From Pseudosulfitobacter pseudonitzschiae (GTDB lineage: Bacteria; Pseudomonadota; Alphaproteobacteria; Rhodobacterales; Rhodobacteraceae): a stretch of 64,000 bases of DNA. This document shows positions 44,166 to 53,256 of this stretch, one piece after another. How positions within the stretch are numbered: the stretch's first letter is position 1; each line of letters starts with the position of its first letter. Position numbers and translations under genes: made by a program. The notes beneath the pieces were generated by a model. The model made no database searches, was not told the origin of the DNA, and saw only the letters and a program-made list of their open reading frames with translations. The DNA is taken from the NCBI RefSeq assembly GCF_900129395.1, contig NZ_FQVP01000006.1:186001-250000 (forward strand). The letters run 5' to 3'.

Positions 44166-44956
44166 CCGTCCATTTCATCGGTGCCGGTCCCGGCGCACCC
44201 GACCTTTTGACCCTGCGAGGGCGCGACATCATCGCCGCCTCGCCGGTCTGCCTTTATGCAGGCTCGCTTGTCCCAGAAGCCATTCTGGCCCATTGCCCCA
44301 AGGATGCGCTGGTGATCAACACGGCGTCGCTCGATCTGGATGCGATCATCACGCATATGCAAGAGGCCCATGCCGCAGGGCATGATGTGGCGCGGCTGCA
44401 TTCGGGCGATCTGTCGGTCTGGTCCGCCATGGGCGAACAGATCCGCCGCCTGCGTGCGCTGGATATTCCCGTTTCGGTCACGCCCGGCGTGCCGTCCTTT
44501 GCCGCAGCCGCCGCCGCGCTTGGCACCGAACTGACCCTGCCGGGGCTGGCGCAATCGGTGGTGCTGACACGCACCCCCGGACGGGCCTCGAACATGCCCA
44601 AAGGCGAGACTTTGGCAAACTTCGCGGCCACGGGTGCAACGCTGGCCATTCACCTGTCCGTGCAGAACATCACAACGGTCACCGCCGATCTGACGCCCGC
44701 TTATGGTGCGGATTGTCCGGTGGCCGTCGTCTACCGCGCAAGCTGGCCGGACGAGCGGATCGTGCGCGGCACCCTGGCCGATATTGCCGACCGGCTGGAT
44801 GCCGGGATCACGCGTACCGCCCTGATCCTTGTGGGTCCGGCGCTGGCGGGCGAAGGGTTCGACGAAAGCCGCCTTTACGCTGTGGACTACGATCGCCGGT
44901 ACCGGCCTCAGACCGCGGACAGCCCTTGGGCGGGGTGGAGCCATGGCGATGACTGA
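44162..44956 (+). CDS. cobM: Precorrin-4 C11-methyltransferase CobM
   Basis: A 264-residue tetrapyrrole methylase with [32 protein letters not shown] and the [14 protein letters not shown] block specific for CobM/CbiF. It makes precorrin-5. Its 3' end overlaps cobB by 8 bp. Confidence 0.95.
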   Translation: MTVHFIGAGPGAPDLLTLRGRDIIAASPVCLYAGSLVPEAILAHCPKDALVINTASLDLDAIITHMQEAHAAGHDVARLHSGDLSVWSAMGEQIRRLRALDIPVSVTPGVPSFAAAAAALGTELTLPGLAQSVVLTRTPGRASNMPKGETLANFAATGATLAIHLSVQNITTVTADLTPAYGADCPVAVVYRASWPDERIVRGTLADIADRLDAGITRTALILVGPALAGEGFDESRLYAVDYDRRYRPQTADSPWAGWSHGDD

Positions 44957-46283
44957 TGTGGCTCCGACTCCACCCGGCCTGATGATCTCGGCGCCATCCT
45001 CGGGCACGGGCAAGACAACGGTGATGCTGGGCCTGCTGCGCGCGTTGGCTGACGAAGGCATCGCTGTCCAGCCCTATAAATCCGGCCCGGATTACATCGA
45101 CCCTGCCTTTCACCGCGCAGCGAGCGGGCGAAATTCGTTCAACGTGGACACCTGGGCGATGGGACCACAGCTTTTGGCAGCCGTCGCGGCACAGTCGCGG
45201 GACGCTGACATATGTGTCGCCGAAGGGTCCATGGGGCTTTACGATGGTGTTGCGACCCGAGGTCAAAGCGGTTTTGGCAGCTCGGCGGAAACGGCCATTC
45301 AGATGGGATGGCCCGTGGTTCTGGTCGTCGATGTCAGCGGCCAGGCGCAATCCGCCGCTGCCACCGCGCTTGGGTTTCAGGCCTATCGGCCTGACCTGCC
45401 CTTTGCCGGTGTCATCCTGAACCGCGTCGCCTCGCCGCGTCACGAAAGATTGGCCCGGCTGGGCATGGAACAGGCCGGGATAAAGGTGCTGGGTTGCCTG
45501 CCCCGGCGCGGTGATCTGGTCTTGCCTGAACGGCATCTCGGCCTGATCCAGGCGGTCGAACATCCCGACCTGGACGCCGCCATCGCGGGCTATGCGGATT
45601 TCCTGCGGGCCCATGTCGACCTGGCTGCGCTGCGCGACGCGGCGCGCGGCAATCAGGGCACAGCCCGCAAGGGGTCACTGCCCGCAGCCCCCGCCGGACG
45701 CATTGCGCTGGCGCAGGATGCGGCGTTTTCCTTTACCTATCCGCATCAGTTGGAGGGATGGCGTGCTGACGGGGCGGAAATCCTGCCGTTTTCCCCATTG
45801 GCCGACGAGGCGCCCGACCCAAGCGCCGATCTGGTCTGGTTGCCGGGGGGTTACCCAGAACTGCACGCCGGACGATTGGCGGCGGCAACCCGTTTTCGCG
45901 ACGGCATGGTCCGCCACGCCCAGACACGGCCCGTGCACGGCGAATGCGGAGGGTACATGGCGCTTGGCACCGCACTGATCGACAAGGACGGCACCGCCCA
46001 TGAAATGGCCGGCCTGCTGGGTCTTGTGACCAGCTACGAGAAACGCAAGTTCCACCTTGGGTATCGACGCGTCGAACTGCTGACAGCGATGCCGGGGCAC
46101 GACGTCGGTGCGCAGCTTCTGGGGCATGAATTCCACTACTCCACCATCCTGGAGCAGCCCGACGCACCCTTGGCACGTGTGGCCGATGCCGATGGTGCAC
46201 CGGTGCCTGAAACCGGATCGTTCCGGGGGCATGTCACCGGGACGTTCTTTCATCTCATCACGGCGCAAGAGGCCACGCAATGA
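44949..46283 (+). CDS. cobB: Hydrogenobyrinic acid a,c-diamide synthase CobB
   Basis: A 444-residue glutamine amidotransferase. The N-terminal DTB-synthetase-like ATPase domain has [13 protein letters not shown] and [10 protein letters not shown]. The C-terminal class I triad domain has [13 protein letters not shown] and the nucleophile cysteine in [11 protein letters not shown]. It amidates the a and c carboxylates before cobalt insertion. The ATG at 44949 has GGAG at a spacing of 8; an ATG at 44943 is the alternative. Confidence 0.94.
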   Translation: MTDVAPTPPGLMISAPSSGTGKTTVMLGLLRALADEGIAVQPYKSGPDYIDPAFHRAASGRNSFNVDTWAMGPQLLAAVAAQSRDADICVAEGSMGLYDGVATRGQSGFGSSAETAIQMGWPVVLVVDVSGQAQSAAATALGFQAYRPDLPFAGVILNRVASPRHERLARLGMEQAGIKVLGCLPRRGDLVLPERHLGLIQAVEHPDLDAAIAGYADFLRAHVDLAALRDAARGNQGTARKGSLPAAPAGRIALAQDAAFSFTYPHQLEGWRADGAEILPFSPLADEAPDPSADLVWLPGGYPELHAGRLAAATRFRDGMVRHAQTRPVHGECGGYMALGTALIDKDGTAHEMAGLLGLVTSYEKRKFHLGYRRVELLTAMPGHDVGAQLLGHEFHYSTILEQPDAPLARVADADGAPVPETGSFRGHVTGTFFHLITAQEATQ

Positions 46284-47005
46284 CCGGCTTTGTCAGCTTC
46301 GTGGGCTCGGGCCCCGGCGATCCGGAATTGCTGACGCTGAAGGCGGTGGACCGACTGAAACGCGCCGATGCCGTGCTGTTCGATGATCTCAGTGCCGGAC
46401 CAATCCTAAGTCATGCGCGCCGGGGCGCAGACCTTGTGGGGGTCGGCAAGCGTGCCGGGCGTGCGTCACCGCGACAGGACCATGTCAGCCGCCTGCTGGT
46501 CGATTATGCAAGGATTGACCAGCGGGTTGTCCGGCTGAAATCCGGTGACGGCGGGCTTTTCGGTCGGCTCGAAGAAGAACTTGTCGCCCTGCGCGCGGCT
46601 GGAATCCCCTATGAAATCATTCCCGGCATCCCTTCGGCGGTGGCAGCGGCAGCGGCGGCAGGCATACCGCTGACCCGTCGCCTGACGGCGCGTCGGGTCC
46701 AATTTGTCACCGGCCATGACGTGACAGGCAAATTGCCCGGTGACATCAGCCTGACCGCGCTGGCCGACCCCACCGCCTCGACCGTCGTTTTCATGGGCAA
46801 ACGCACCTTTCCGGACCTTCTGGCAAAACTGCTGGCACATGGTTTGCCGCCCGATACACCAGCCATACTGGCCGAGAATGTCAGCCGCCCCGAACAGCTT
46901 ATCACCCGCTCGGACGTTGCCGGGCTGGCCGCGCAGCTGGCGCAGGAGGTTGGCGACAGCGCCGCACTGATCCTTTACGGCCCCCTGGCCGAGGCCCCGG
47001 AATGA
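46280..47005 (+). CDS. cobA: Uroporphyrinogen-III C-methyltransferase CobA
   Basis: A 241-residue SUMT enzyme with VGSGPGDPELLTLKAVDRL, the VGKRAGRASPRQ motif and LKSGDGGLFGRLEEE (usual form GGDPFIFGR; the aspartate is followed by GG here). It commits uroporphyrinogen III to precorrin-2 and thus to corrins or sirohaem. It overlaps cobB and cobF by ATGA. Confidence 0.94.
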   Translation: MTGFVSFVGSGPGDPELLTLKAVDRLKRADAVLFDDLSAGPILSHARRGADLVGVGKRAGRASPRQDHVSRLLVDYARIDQRVVRLKSGDGGLFGRLEEELVALRAAGIPYEIIPGIPSAVAAAAAAGIPLTRRLTARRVQFVTGHDVTGKLPGDISLTALADPTASTVVFMGKRTFPDLLAKLLAHGLPPDTPAILAENVSRPEQLITRSDVAGLAAQLAQEVGDSAALILYGPLAEAPE

Positions 47006-47757
47006 GCGATACCCCCCTGGATATCTGGCTGATCGGAATAGGCACCGGCAGCCCGGCACATGTCACCGCCGAAGGCATGCAAGCCCTGCGCGACGTGTCA
47101 GTCGTTCTGGTCCCCGAAAAGGGTGCAGGCAAGGACGACCTTGCCGCGTTACGCCGCGACATCCTGAAGGCCAGCGGCACGAAGGCGCAGGTTGTCGCCT
47201 TTGACTATCCCGAGCGTGATCCTGCCCTGCCCTATATCGAAAGGGTCGCACGCTGGCATGACGAGATTGCCCGCCGCTGGCAAAGCGCGCTGACCGAAAC
47301 GGATCGGTCGGGGCCTGTGGGGCTTTTGGTCTGGGGCGACCCGTCATTGTACGACAGCACGCTTCGCATCGCCCGACGGCTCAGCCCTGCGCCCCGCCTG
47401 CGGGTTGTGCCGGGCATCACCGCCATTCAGGCCCTGACGGCGGCGCATGTATTGACGTTGAACACACTCAACGGTCCTGTGACCATCACCACCGGACGGC
47501 GGCTGCGCGATCACGGTTGGCCGCAAGACGCCGAGACCTTGGTTGTCATGCTGGACGGGGACTGTTCTTTTCAAATGCTTCCACCCGACACCTGCATCTG
47601 GTGGGGGGCGTTTCTGGGTATGCCCGAACAGATCCTGGCGCACGGTCGCATCGGCGATGTCGCACAGCAGATCATCCAGATGCGGGCGCAGGCACGGGCA
47701 CAGCATGGCTGGATCATGGACACCTACCTGTTGCGAAGACAAATCACTGAACCATAG
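47002..47757 (+). CDS. cobF: Precorrin-6A synthase (deacetylating) CobF
   Basis: A 251-residue methyltransferase with IGIGTGSPAHVTAEG, VWGDPSLYDSTLRIARRL and VPGITAIQALTAAH. CobF is specific to the aerobic pathway; it methylates C-1 with loss of the acetyl group. It ends the biosynthetic run, and a second cobalamin riboswitch begins about 95 nt later. Confidence 0.95.
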   Translation: MSDTPLDIWLIGIGTGSPAHVTAEGMQALRDVSVVLVPEKGAGKDDLAALRRDILKASGTKAQVVAFDYPERDPALPYIERVARWHDEIARRWQSALTETDRSGPVGLLVWGDPSLYDSTLRIARRLSPAPRLRVVPGITAIQALTAAHVLTLNTLNGPVTITTGRRLRDHGWPQDAETLVVMLDGDCSFQMLPPDTCIWWGAFLGMPEQILAHGRIGDVAQQIIQMRAQARAQHGWIMDTYLLRRQITEP

Positions 47758-47849
47758 CAATAGGTATCACCAGCATTTCCGACCACACGCGAAGCGGAGT
47801 TTCACCAATGCCAGACCAGAATGAGCCATTGCGACAGCCGGAATTGCCA

Positions 47850-48030
47850 ACTAGAAATGGAACTGTCGGTTTCCATATGGAATCAAAAGGGAATCCGCCA
47901 CCGGTCCGCCGGTGAACCGGAACTGCCCCCGCAACTGTAGGCGACGAGCGTGCAGCGATCATGCCACTGTGGCCACCGCGCCATGGGAAGGCCGCTGCCG
48001 TGAAGACTCGCCAGTCAGGAGACCTGCCGA
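47850..48030 (+). ncRNA. Cobalamin riboswitch controlling the corrinoid importer
   Basis: The conserved core is present in order: GTTTCC, AAAAGGGAA, GCCCCCGCAACTGT, GCCACTG, GGGAAGGC and CAGGAGACCTGCC. It ends 46 nt before a well-placed small ORF and about 185 nt before btuF. It should repress the transport operon when cobalamin is plentiful. Confidence 0.93.
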
Positions 48031-48075
48031 CATAAACGCAACGCGGCCCGGGCGGGGAGTCCGGGGAGGTGTCGA

Positions 48076-48234
48076 ATGAAACCAATCCCACGGTGCCCAC
48101 CGGCATCGGCCATTGCCAGCACCCGCATTTCAACCGCTCAGGTTGTGGTGCCGGTCATGCACGGGTTCGTCATTCCCTCTTTGTCTTCGGGCGCATCACA
48201 CACCGGAGACATGCAATGTCCTACACATCCCTGA
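48076..48234 (+). CDS. Possible 52-codon leader ORF between riboswitch and btuF
   Basis: ATGAAACCAATC starts 6 nt after the strong ribosome site GGGGAGG, the best one in this leader. The frame runs 52 codons and stops 19 bp inside btuF in another phase. The predicted peptide (MKPIPRCPP... ending DMQCPTHP) matches no family I know and lacks clear structure. Translation ending inside the btuF start region could couple the two, or the site could be the target of the riboswitch. It may not be real. Confidence 0.35.
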   Translation: MKPIPRCPPASAIASTRISTAQVVVPVMHGFVIPSLSSGASHTGDMQCPTHP

Positions 48235-49226
48235 CGGCGGCCCTGCTGGGCGCGGCCTTGTTCGCGCCTGTGGTTCAGGCCCAGACAAGCTATCCACTGA
48301 CGATCGAGAACTGCGGCGTCCAAGTCACCTTTGACGCGGCCCCTGAAACGGCGGTGACGGTCGGTCAGGCCGGAACCGAGGTTCTGTATGCGCTGGGACT
48401 TGGCGACAAGGTTGCCGGAACGTCGGTGTGGTTCACCGAAGTGTTGCCCGAATATGCCGCGCTGAACGCAGACATCGAACGTCTGGCAGACAATGACCCC
48501 AGTTTTGAATCCGTGGTCGACAAACGCCCCGATATCGTGGTGGCGCAATATGAATGGCATATCGGCCCCCAGGGCATCGTCGCCACGCGCGAACAATTCA
48601 CCGATCTTGGTATCCCCACCTATGTGTTGCCCGCCGATTGCTGGGCCAAGGACAACAGCACCGGATCGGACGGCACCCGGCTGGCCATGTTCGAAATGGA
48701 CAGCATCTATGCAGGCGTCACCCAGCTTGCGCAGATCTTCGATGTTTCCGAAAAAGGCGCTGCGATGGTGGCGGACCTGAAGGCCCGCGAAGCGGCCGCG
48801 ATCGAAAAGGCGACGGCGCTTGATCTTCAGGATGCCTCGGCGGTGTTCTGGTTCTCGTCGACCGAGATGGACATCGACCCCTATGTCGCGGGACGCAAGG
48901 GCCCTCCGGGCTATATGATGGAAAAGCTGGGGCTGCGGAATGTGGTCGAAAGCGACGAGGAATGGCCGGTTGTCAGCTGGGAATCGATTGCCCGCGCCAA
49001 TCCCTCGGTGATTGTGGTGGCCGAGATGGACCGGCGCCGGTTCGAGGCGGATGACGTCGAGAAAAAGCTGGAATTCCTGCGGACCGATCCGGTGGCCAGC
49101 CAGATGGACGCGGTAAAGAATAACCGCATCGTCATCCTGAACGCACATTCGATGGACCCGTCGATCCGCAATGTCACGGCGTTGGAAACCCTGGCCGGTG
49201 CCCTGCCGGAATTCGATCTGCAATGA
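48216..49226 (+). CDS. btuF: Corrinoid ABC transporter substrate-binding protein (BtuF-like)
   Basis: A 336-residue periplasmic protein with a signal peptide (cleavage near VVQAQ) and a TroA/FepB-like fold: FDAAPETAVTVGQAGTEVLY, the RPDIVVAQYEWH segment and a late NNRIVILNAH. The ATG follows CGGAGAC. The upstream cobalamin riboswitch and the coupled permease and ATPase genes make a cobalamin or cobinamide importer the best reading. Iron-siderophore binding proteins are similar, so specificity rests on the riboswitch. No BtuB receptor gene is adjacent. Confidence 0.88.
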   Translation: MSYTSLTAALLGAALFAPVVQAQTSYPLTIENCGVQVTFDAAPETAVTVGQAGTEVLYALGLGDKVAGTSVWFTEVLPEYAALNADIERLADNDPSFESVVDKRPDIVVAQYEWHIGPQGIVATREQFTDLGIPTYVLPADCWAKDNSTGSDGTRLAMFEMDSIYAGVTQLAQIFDVSEKGAAMVADLKAREAAAIEKATALDLQDASAVFWFSSTEMDIDPYVAGRKGPPGYMMEKLGLRNVVESDEEWPVVSWESIARANPSVIVVAEMDRRRFEADDVEKKLEFLRTDPVASQMDAVKNNRIVILNAHSMDPSIRNVTALETLAGALPEFDLQ

Positions 49227-50263
49227 CCGATGTGACCGCCCCCGGCGCTTCACGGCGCGCCCGTGGACTGTGGATTGCCCAAGGGGCGGCACTGTTGCTG
49301 CTGGCCATTCTGGCCGGTGTCATTGTCGGGGAAACGCCGCTGCCGCTGTCAACGGTGGCGGCGAGTTTTGCCAACCATCTGTGGAATGCCGGTCTGGCCG
49401 TTGACCCTATCGACGCGGGCATCATCTGGAGCTATCGGCTGCCGCGCACCCTGGTGGCCGCAGCTTGCGGCGCGGGGCTGGCCCTGTCGGGCGTCGTCCT
49501 GCAGGCCCTGGTGCGCAATGCCCTGGCCGATCCATATCTTCTGGGCGTGTCTGCCGGGGCCGGCGCGGGCGCGGTTGCCGTCACCATTCTGGGTGTCGGG
49601 GGTGGCCTGCTGGGTATCTCGGGCGGGGCCTTTATCGGGGCGGCGCTGGCCTTTGCCGTGGTCGCAATGCTGGCGCGTGCAGCGGGTGGCGGCTCGGCGC
49701 AGTTGGTGCTTGCTGGCATTGCCGGATCGCAACTGTTCAACGCGCTGACCTCATTTCTGATTGCCAAATCGGCAAATGCCGAACAGGCGCGCGGTCTCAT
49801 GTTCTGGCTGTTGGGCAACCTGTCGGGCGTGCGCTGGCCCGATGTGATCTTGGCCGCCCCCGTCACTGTGATCGGTTTTCTGATCTGCCTGTGGTTTGCG
49901 CGGGCAATGGACGCGTTTTCCTTCGGCGTGTCGTCCGCGGCATCGCTTGGCATCGCAGTGCGTCAGGTGCAAATAATGCTGATCGGTGCAGTCACCTTGA
50001 TGACCGCCACAATGGTCAGCCTGGTCGGCTCCATCGGTTTTGTCGGCCTCGTGATCCCACATGCCATGCGCTTTGTTGTCGGCCCACGGCATGCACGTCT
50101 TGTGCCTGCCTCGGCCCTGGCGGGGGCTGTCTTCTTGATCCTGGCGGATATCGCCTCGCGCATGCTGATCCCCGGTCAGGTCGTGCCGATCGGCGTGGTC
50201 ACCGCGCTTGTCGGTGCGCCGGGCTTTGCGATGATCCTTGTGCGCAACCGGAGACGGCTATGA
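49223..50263 (+). CDS. btuC: Corrinoid ABC transporter permease (BtuC/FecCD family)
   Basis: A 346-residue FecCD-family permease with about ten membrane segments. It shows SYRLPRTLVAAACGAGLALSG, LADPYLLGVSAGAGAGA and the coupling region IGFVGLVIPHAMR. It overlaps both neighbours by ATGA. It forms the membrane channel of the riboswitch-controlled importer. Confidence 0.92.
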   Translation: MTDVTAPGASRRARGLWIAQGAALLLLAILAGVIVGETPLPLSTVAASFANHLWNAGLAVDPIDAGIIWSYRLPRTLVAAACGAGLALSGVVLQALVRNALADPYLLGVSAGAGAGAVAVTILGVGGGLLGISGGAFIGAALAFAVVAMLARAAGGGSAQLVLAGIAGSQLFNALTSFLIAKSANAEQARGLMFWLLGNLSGVRWPDVILAAPVTVIGFLICLWFARAMDAFSFGVSSAASLGIAVRQVQIMLIGAVTLMTATMVSLVGSIGFVGLVIPHAMRFVVGPRHARLVPASALAGAVFLILADIASRMLIPGQVVPIGVVTALVGAPGFAMILVRNRRRL

Positions 50264-51027
50264 AACTTGAAGCACGTTCTGTTGGCTGGGCGACCGGCGC
50301 ACGGCGCATTGTTCAGGATGTCTCGTTCGAGGTCACCCCGGGCGAAACATTCGGCCTGATCGGTCCCAATGGCTCGGGCAAATCCACGCTGCTGCGCCTT
50401 CTGGCCGGACTTCTGGCGCGCCCGTCCGGCGCCGTGCTGTTGGACGGCGAACCCCTGACCAGCCTCAGCAGGCGCGACATCGCGCAGAATATCGCGGTTG
50501 TGGAACAGATTGCAGAAACCTCCGAGGCGCTGTCGGTGCGTGACGTGGTCGAACTGGGGCGGACGCCCTGGCTTTCGGCGCTCAGACCCTTTGGCGCTCA
50601 GGATCGGGTCATCGTCAACGACGCCCTAGAGGCTGTGGGCATGGCCCACATGACACAGCATAGGTGGGCGACCCTTTCAGGTGGTGAACGCCAGCGGGTC
50701 CAGATCGCCCGTGCCCTGGCCCAAAGACCCCGCCTGTTGATGCTGGACGAACCGACCAACCATCTTGATATCCATCACCAGCTGTCGCTGTTGCGGCTGG
50801 TGGGCAATTTGCCGGTCACGGTGATCATCGCGCTGCATGACCTTAACCAGGCCATGGGATGTGACCGCCTCGCCGTGATGGACGAGGGGCGGATGGTCGC
50901 GTGCGGCCCGCCCGGAGAGGTTCTCGATGCCGCGCGTCTGGCCTCGATCTTTCGCGTAAAGGCGACCCGCCTGCGCGATCCGGCCGATAATGCCACCATC
51001 TTTCGCTTTCAATGCCCCGGAGAGTAA
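50260..51027 (+). CDS. btuD: Corrinoid ABC transporter ATP-binding protein (BtuD/FecE family)
   Basis: A 255-residue ATPase with Walker A GPNGSGKST at residues 35-43, the signature LSGGERQRV, Walker B LLMLDEPTNHLD and the H-loop histidine in ALHDLNQA. The start was set at the ATG overlapping the btuC stop. It completes the importer; a hairpin follows the stop. Confidence 0.92.
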   Translation: MKLEARSVGWATGARRIVQDVSFEVTPGETFGLIGPNGSGKSTLLRLLAGLLARPSGAVLLDGEPLTSLSRRDIAQNIAVVEQIAETSEALSVRDVVELGRTPWLSALRPFGAQDRVIVNDALEAVGMAHMTQHRWATLSGGERQRVQIARALAQRPRLLMLDEPTNHLDIHHQLSLLRLVGNLPVTVIIALHDLNQAMGCDRLAVMDEGRMVACGPPGEVLDAARLASIFRVKATRLRDPADNATIFRFQCPGE

Positions 51028-51046
51028 CCCCGGCCTCTTCGGGGTT
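51026..51046 (+). terminator. Hairpin at the end of the btuFCD operon
   Basis: AACCCCG and CGGGGTT form a perfect 7-bp stem that begins at the btuD stop codon. Only CATCCCTCT follows, so the T-run is poor. It is a likely but weak terminator. Confidence 0.5.
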
Positions 51047-51379
51047 CATCCCTCTACGCTCCACCTCCGGCGCCCGAACCTGACAACGTGCGGCGCTGCG
51101 GGCGCAGTCAGACCGTTGCAGGCGATATAGGTGTCGATCTGGCCGACATGCCATTTGCGCCGGTCGTTTTCCTGACCGCCCTCCGCACAAAACCCTTGGC
51201 GGCAGACCACCGGCAGTGGTCTACTCACGGCAAATCCAAGCAAGGCAACACGTTCCGCAGGCGCAGATCAAAGCTTAAAACGCCAGATCCTGTCCAAGGC
51301 ATGGGGCGCACCTCACACCGGATCAGCCTGTCCGGCAAATGACCTCGTCACGCGCGCCTGGGTGACCGGAGACATGCAG
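51047..51379. other. 333-bp gap between btuD and tetR
   Basis: No gene is recognisable. A minus-strand frame of about 65 codons ends at 51046 but matches nothing I know. The gap contains a perfect dyad, AGACCAC-CGGCA-GTGGTCT (51204-51222), about 158 nt before the tetR start, which could be the operator of that regulator. Confidence 0.5.
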
Positions 51380-52054
51380 ATGAAGACATTAGCCGCCCAA
51401 GCCATTTTTGACGCCGCGAAAGAACTGCTGATCGAGGCAAAAACGCTGGACGAGGTCACGGTCCGCAAGATCGCGCAGCGTGTCGGCACGAGCCATACAG
51501 CGATCAACTATCACTTCGGCAGTCGCGACCGGTTGATCCGTCGCGTCATGGAAAAGACCTATCTGAAATTCAATGCGGAACGATTGACCCGCCTGCAATC
51601 CGCCTGTTTTCGCGCAACCTCCGGCAATCCAAGCGTGGCCGATATTCTGGACGCATTTCTGGAACCCTCGGTCAGGTGGGCGTCCGACCCGTCGACCGGA
51701 TTCGGCATTTTCAGGCACTTTGACCTGGTGTCCCGGTTGTCCGCCGACAGGGAGGTGAGCGATCCGAACCTCTTTGAAGTCAACGTCCATCGCCAATTCA
51801 TAGACGCGCTGCGCAAGGCCGCCCCGTGGTTCTCCGAAGAAGAAACCGGCTGGCGGCTCTTCTCGATCCTCGGGATGCGGCATCTGGCGCTCAATGACCC
51901 GGACCGAGGTCAGATGCTCGTGGGGGACCTGTTCGACCTGCGTGACCCGGACGCGCTGCTGGCACATCTTGTCAAGACGGGTGAAGCCCTGTTCGCGCAG
52001 CCGCGCACCGTTCCCCTGCGCAGGCTCTCGGCCAAGGCACCCGGCGCGGTTTGA
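51380..52054 (+). CDS. TetR/AcrR family transcriptional regulator
   Basis: A 224-residue regulator. The N-terminal helix-turn-helix (about residues 3-55) includes TVRKIAQRVGTSHTAINYHFGSRD, and a helical ligand domain follows. The ATG at 51380 has GGAG at a spacing of 8; a GTG at 51362 is less likely. It lies 54 nt upstream of the DUF2855 gene on the same strand and probably regulates it. Confidence 0.92.
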   Translation: MKTLAAQAIFDAAKELLIEAKTLDEVTVRKIAQRVGTSHTAINYHFGSRDRLIRRVMEKTYLKFNAERLTRLQSACFRATSGNPSVADILDAFLEPSVRWASDPSTGFGIFRHFDLVSRLSADREVSDPNLFEVNVHRQFIDALRKAAPWFSEEETGWRLFSILGMRHLALNDPDRGQMLVGDLFDLRDPDALLAHLVKTGEALFAQPRTVPLRRLSAKAPGAV

Positions 52055-52108
52055 CCAACGGTCAGCAAACGTCACACATGCGCGCCGCGGCCTGGCTATA
52101 CTGCCCCA

Positions 52109-53158
52109 ATGGAACAGCACACAGATCATCTTGCCTGGCATTTGTCCGTCGATCCGAACCGGGTCGGCAACGCAGTGATTTCAACTTTCGATCCGGTCCC
52201 GATAGAGGACGGCGAGGCCCGGTTTGCCCTTCAAAGCTTTGCGCTGTCGGCCAACAATGTGACCTACGTCCAGACCGCCGGTGATTTTGGCTATGACACG
52301 CTGTTTGACAATCCCGCAGGCCGCATGATCCCGCCGGTCTGGGGATATGCGACTGTGGTCGAAAGCCGCTCCGCGCTCGAAATTGGCTCCAGGTGGTACG
52401 GTCTCTGGCCCGCAGGTTCCCATCTGACCGTGCGGCCAAAGATGACCCGCGCCGGGTTCCGTGACGTTACCGCGCGGCGCAGCGCGCTGAACCCACTGTA
52501 TAACGGCTATCTCCCCAAAGGACCGGACGACACCCGCGAACAGATCACGCAGGCATCGCTGCGACCGCTGCACTTTCTTGCCTATATGGTCAGCCGCGAC
52601 CTGAAACATGAGCTGAAACGCTATTCTCACGTCGTCGTCACCAGCGCATCAAGCAAGACATCGACCGCGCTGGCATGGGAGTTGCGCGATTTGAACCCGA
52701 TCGGCCTGACCTCTGCCGAACGCGTCGGTTTCGTCCAGGGAACAGGATTCTGGACGCGGGTCCTGCCCTATACGCACACGGCGGACATCGGCGCAGGTTC
52801 GGTCGCCGTTCTGGATGTGGCCGGCAGCGAAGATATCCTAAAGTCCATTCGCGCGCGTCCGGACTTTGGCGAGACGCGCGTGATCGGCATAGGCTTCACG
52901 CATCCCGAGTCCGCACAGCCGTCAGAGCGCGCATTGTTCTTCGCACCTGACCGCGTCAGCGACGTGGTCGCCCGCGTCGGAGCCGCCGCCTTTGAAAACG
53001 ATCTGGAAGAAAGTGCGCGCCAGTTCCTCAGCCGATCCTCTGCAACATATGACGTAAATCAGGTGGCGCCGGATGGGCTGGTGCCATTCTGGGCAGACAT
53101 TTCACGGGGCAAGGTCGATGGTTCACGGCTCAACGGCTGTGTGGTGAACGCGCGGTGA
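52109..53158 (+). CDS. DUF2855 family protein
   Basis: A 349-residue protein of the DUF2855 family, remotely like zinc-free medium-chain dehydrogenases. The start (FALQSFALSANNVTYVQTAGDFGY) and the segments VVVTSASSKTSTALAWEL and GSVAVLDVAGSEDI are typical of its family. A nucleotide-binding domain around residues 165-270 is likely. The reaction is unknown; the upstream TetR gene points to inducible expression by a small molecule. Confidence 0.85.
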   Translation: MEQHTDHLAWHLSVDPNRVGNAVISTFDPVPIEDGEARFALQSFALSANNVTYVQTAGDFGYDTLFDNPAGRMIPPVWGYATVVESRSALEIGSRWYGLWPAGSHLTVRPKMTRAGFRDVTARRSALNPLYNGYLPKGPDDTREQITQASLRPLHFLAYMVSRDLKHELKRYSHVVVTSASSKTSTALAWELRDLNPIGLTSAERVGFVQGTGFWTRVLPYTHTADIGAGSVAVLDVAGSEDILKSIRARPDFGETRVIGIGFTHPESAQPSERALFFAPDRVSDVVARVGAAAFENDLEESARQFLSRSSATYDVNQVAPDGLVPFWADISRGKVDGSRLNGCVVNAR

Positions 53159-53256
53159 TCCAGGCCCCCGAACGGCAGTGCCCCCCGGATCTGCGGTGGG
53201 ACAGTCGGTGACGCCCGCCGCGTGCCAATCACCGGGGCAATGTTGCCGCTGAGGCC

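Noticed and set aside
49465-50259. Upstream extension of the btuD frame
   Set aside because: It overlaps btuC in another phase and has no ABC-protein features; the ATG at 50260 overlaps the btuC stop and starts a normal ATPase.
51046-51243. Small minus-strand frame of 65 codons after btuD
   Set aside because: No ribosome site or family match; it ends inside the hairpin that closes the btu operon. It could be a remnant, but this is not supported.
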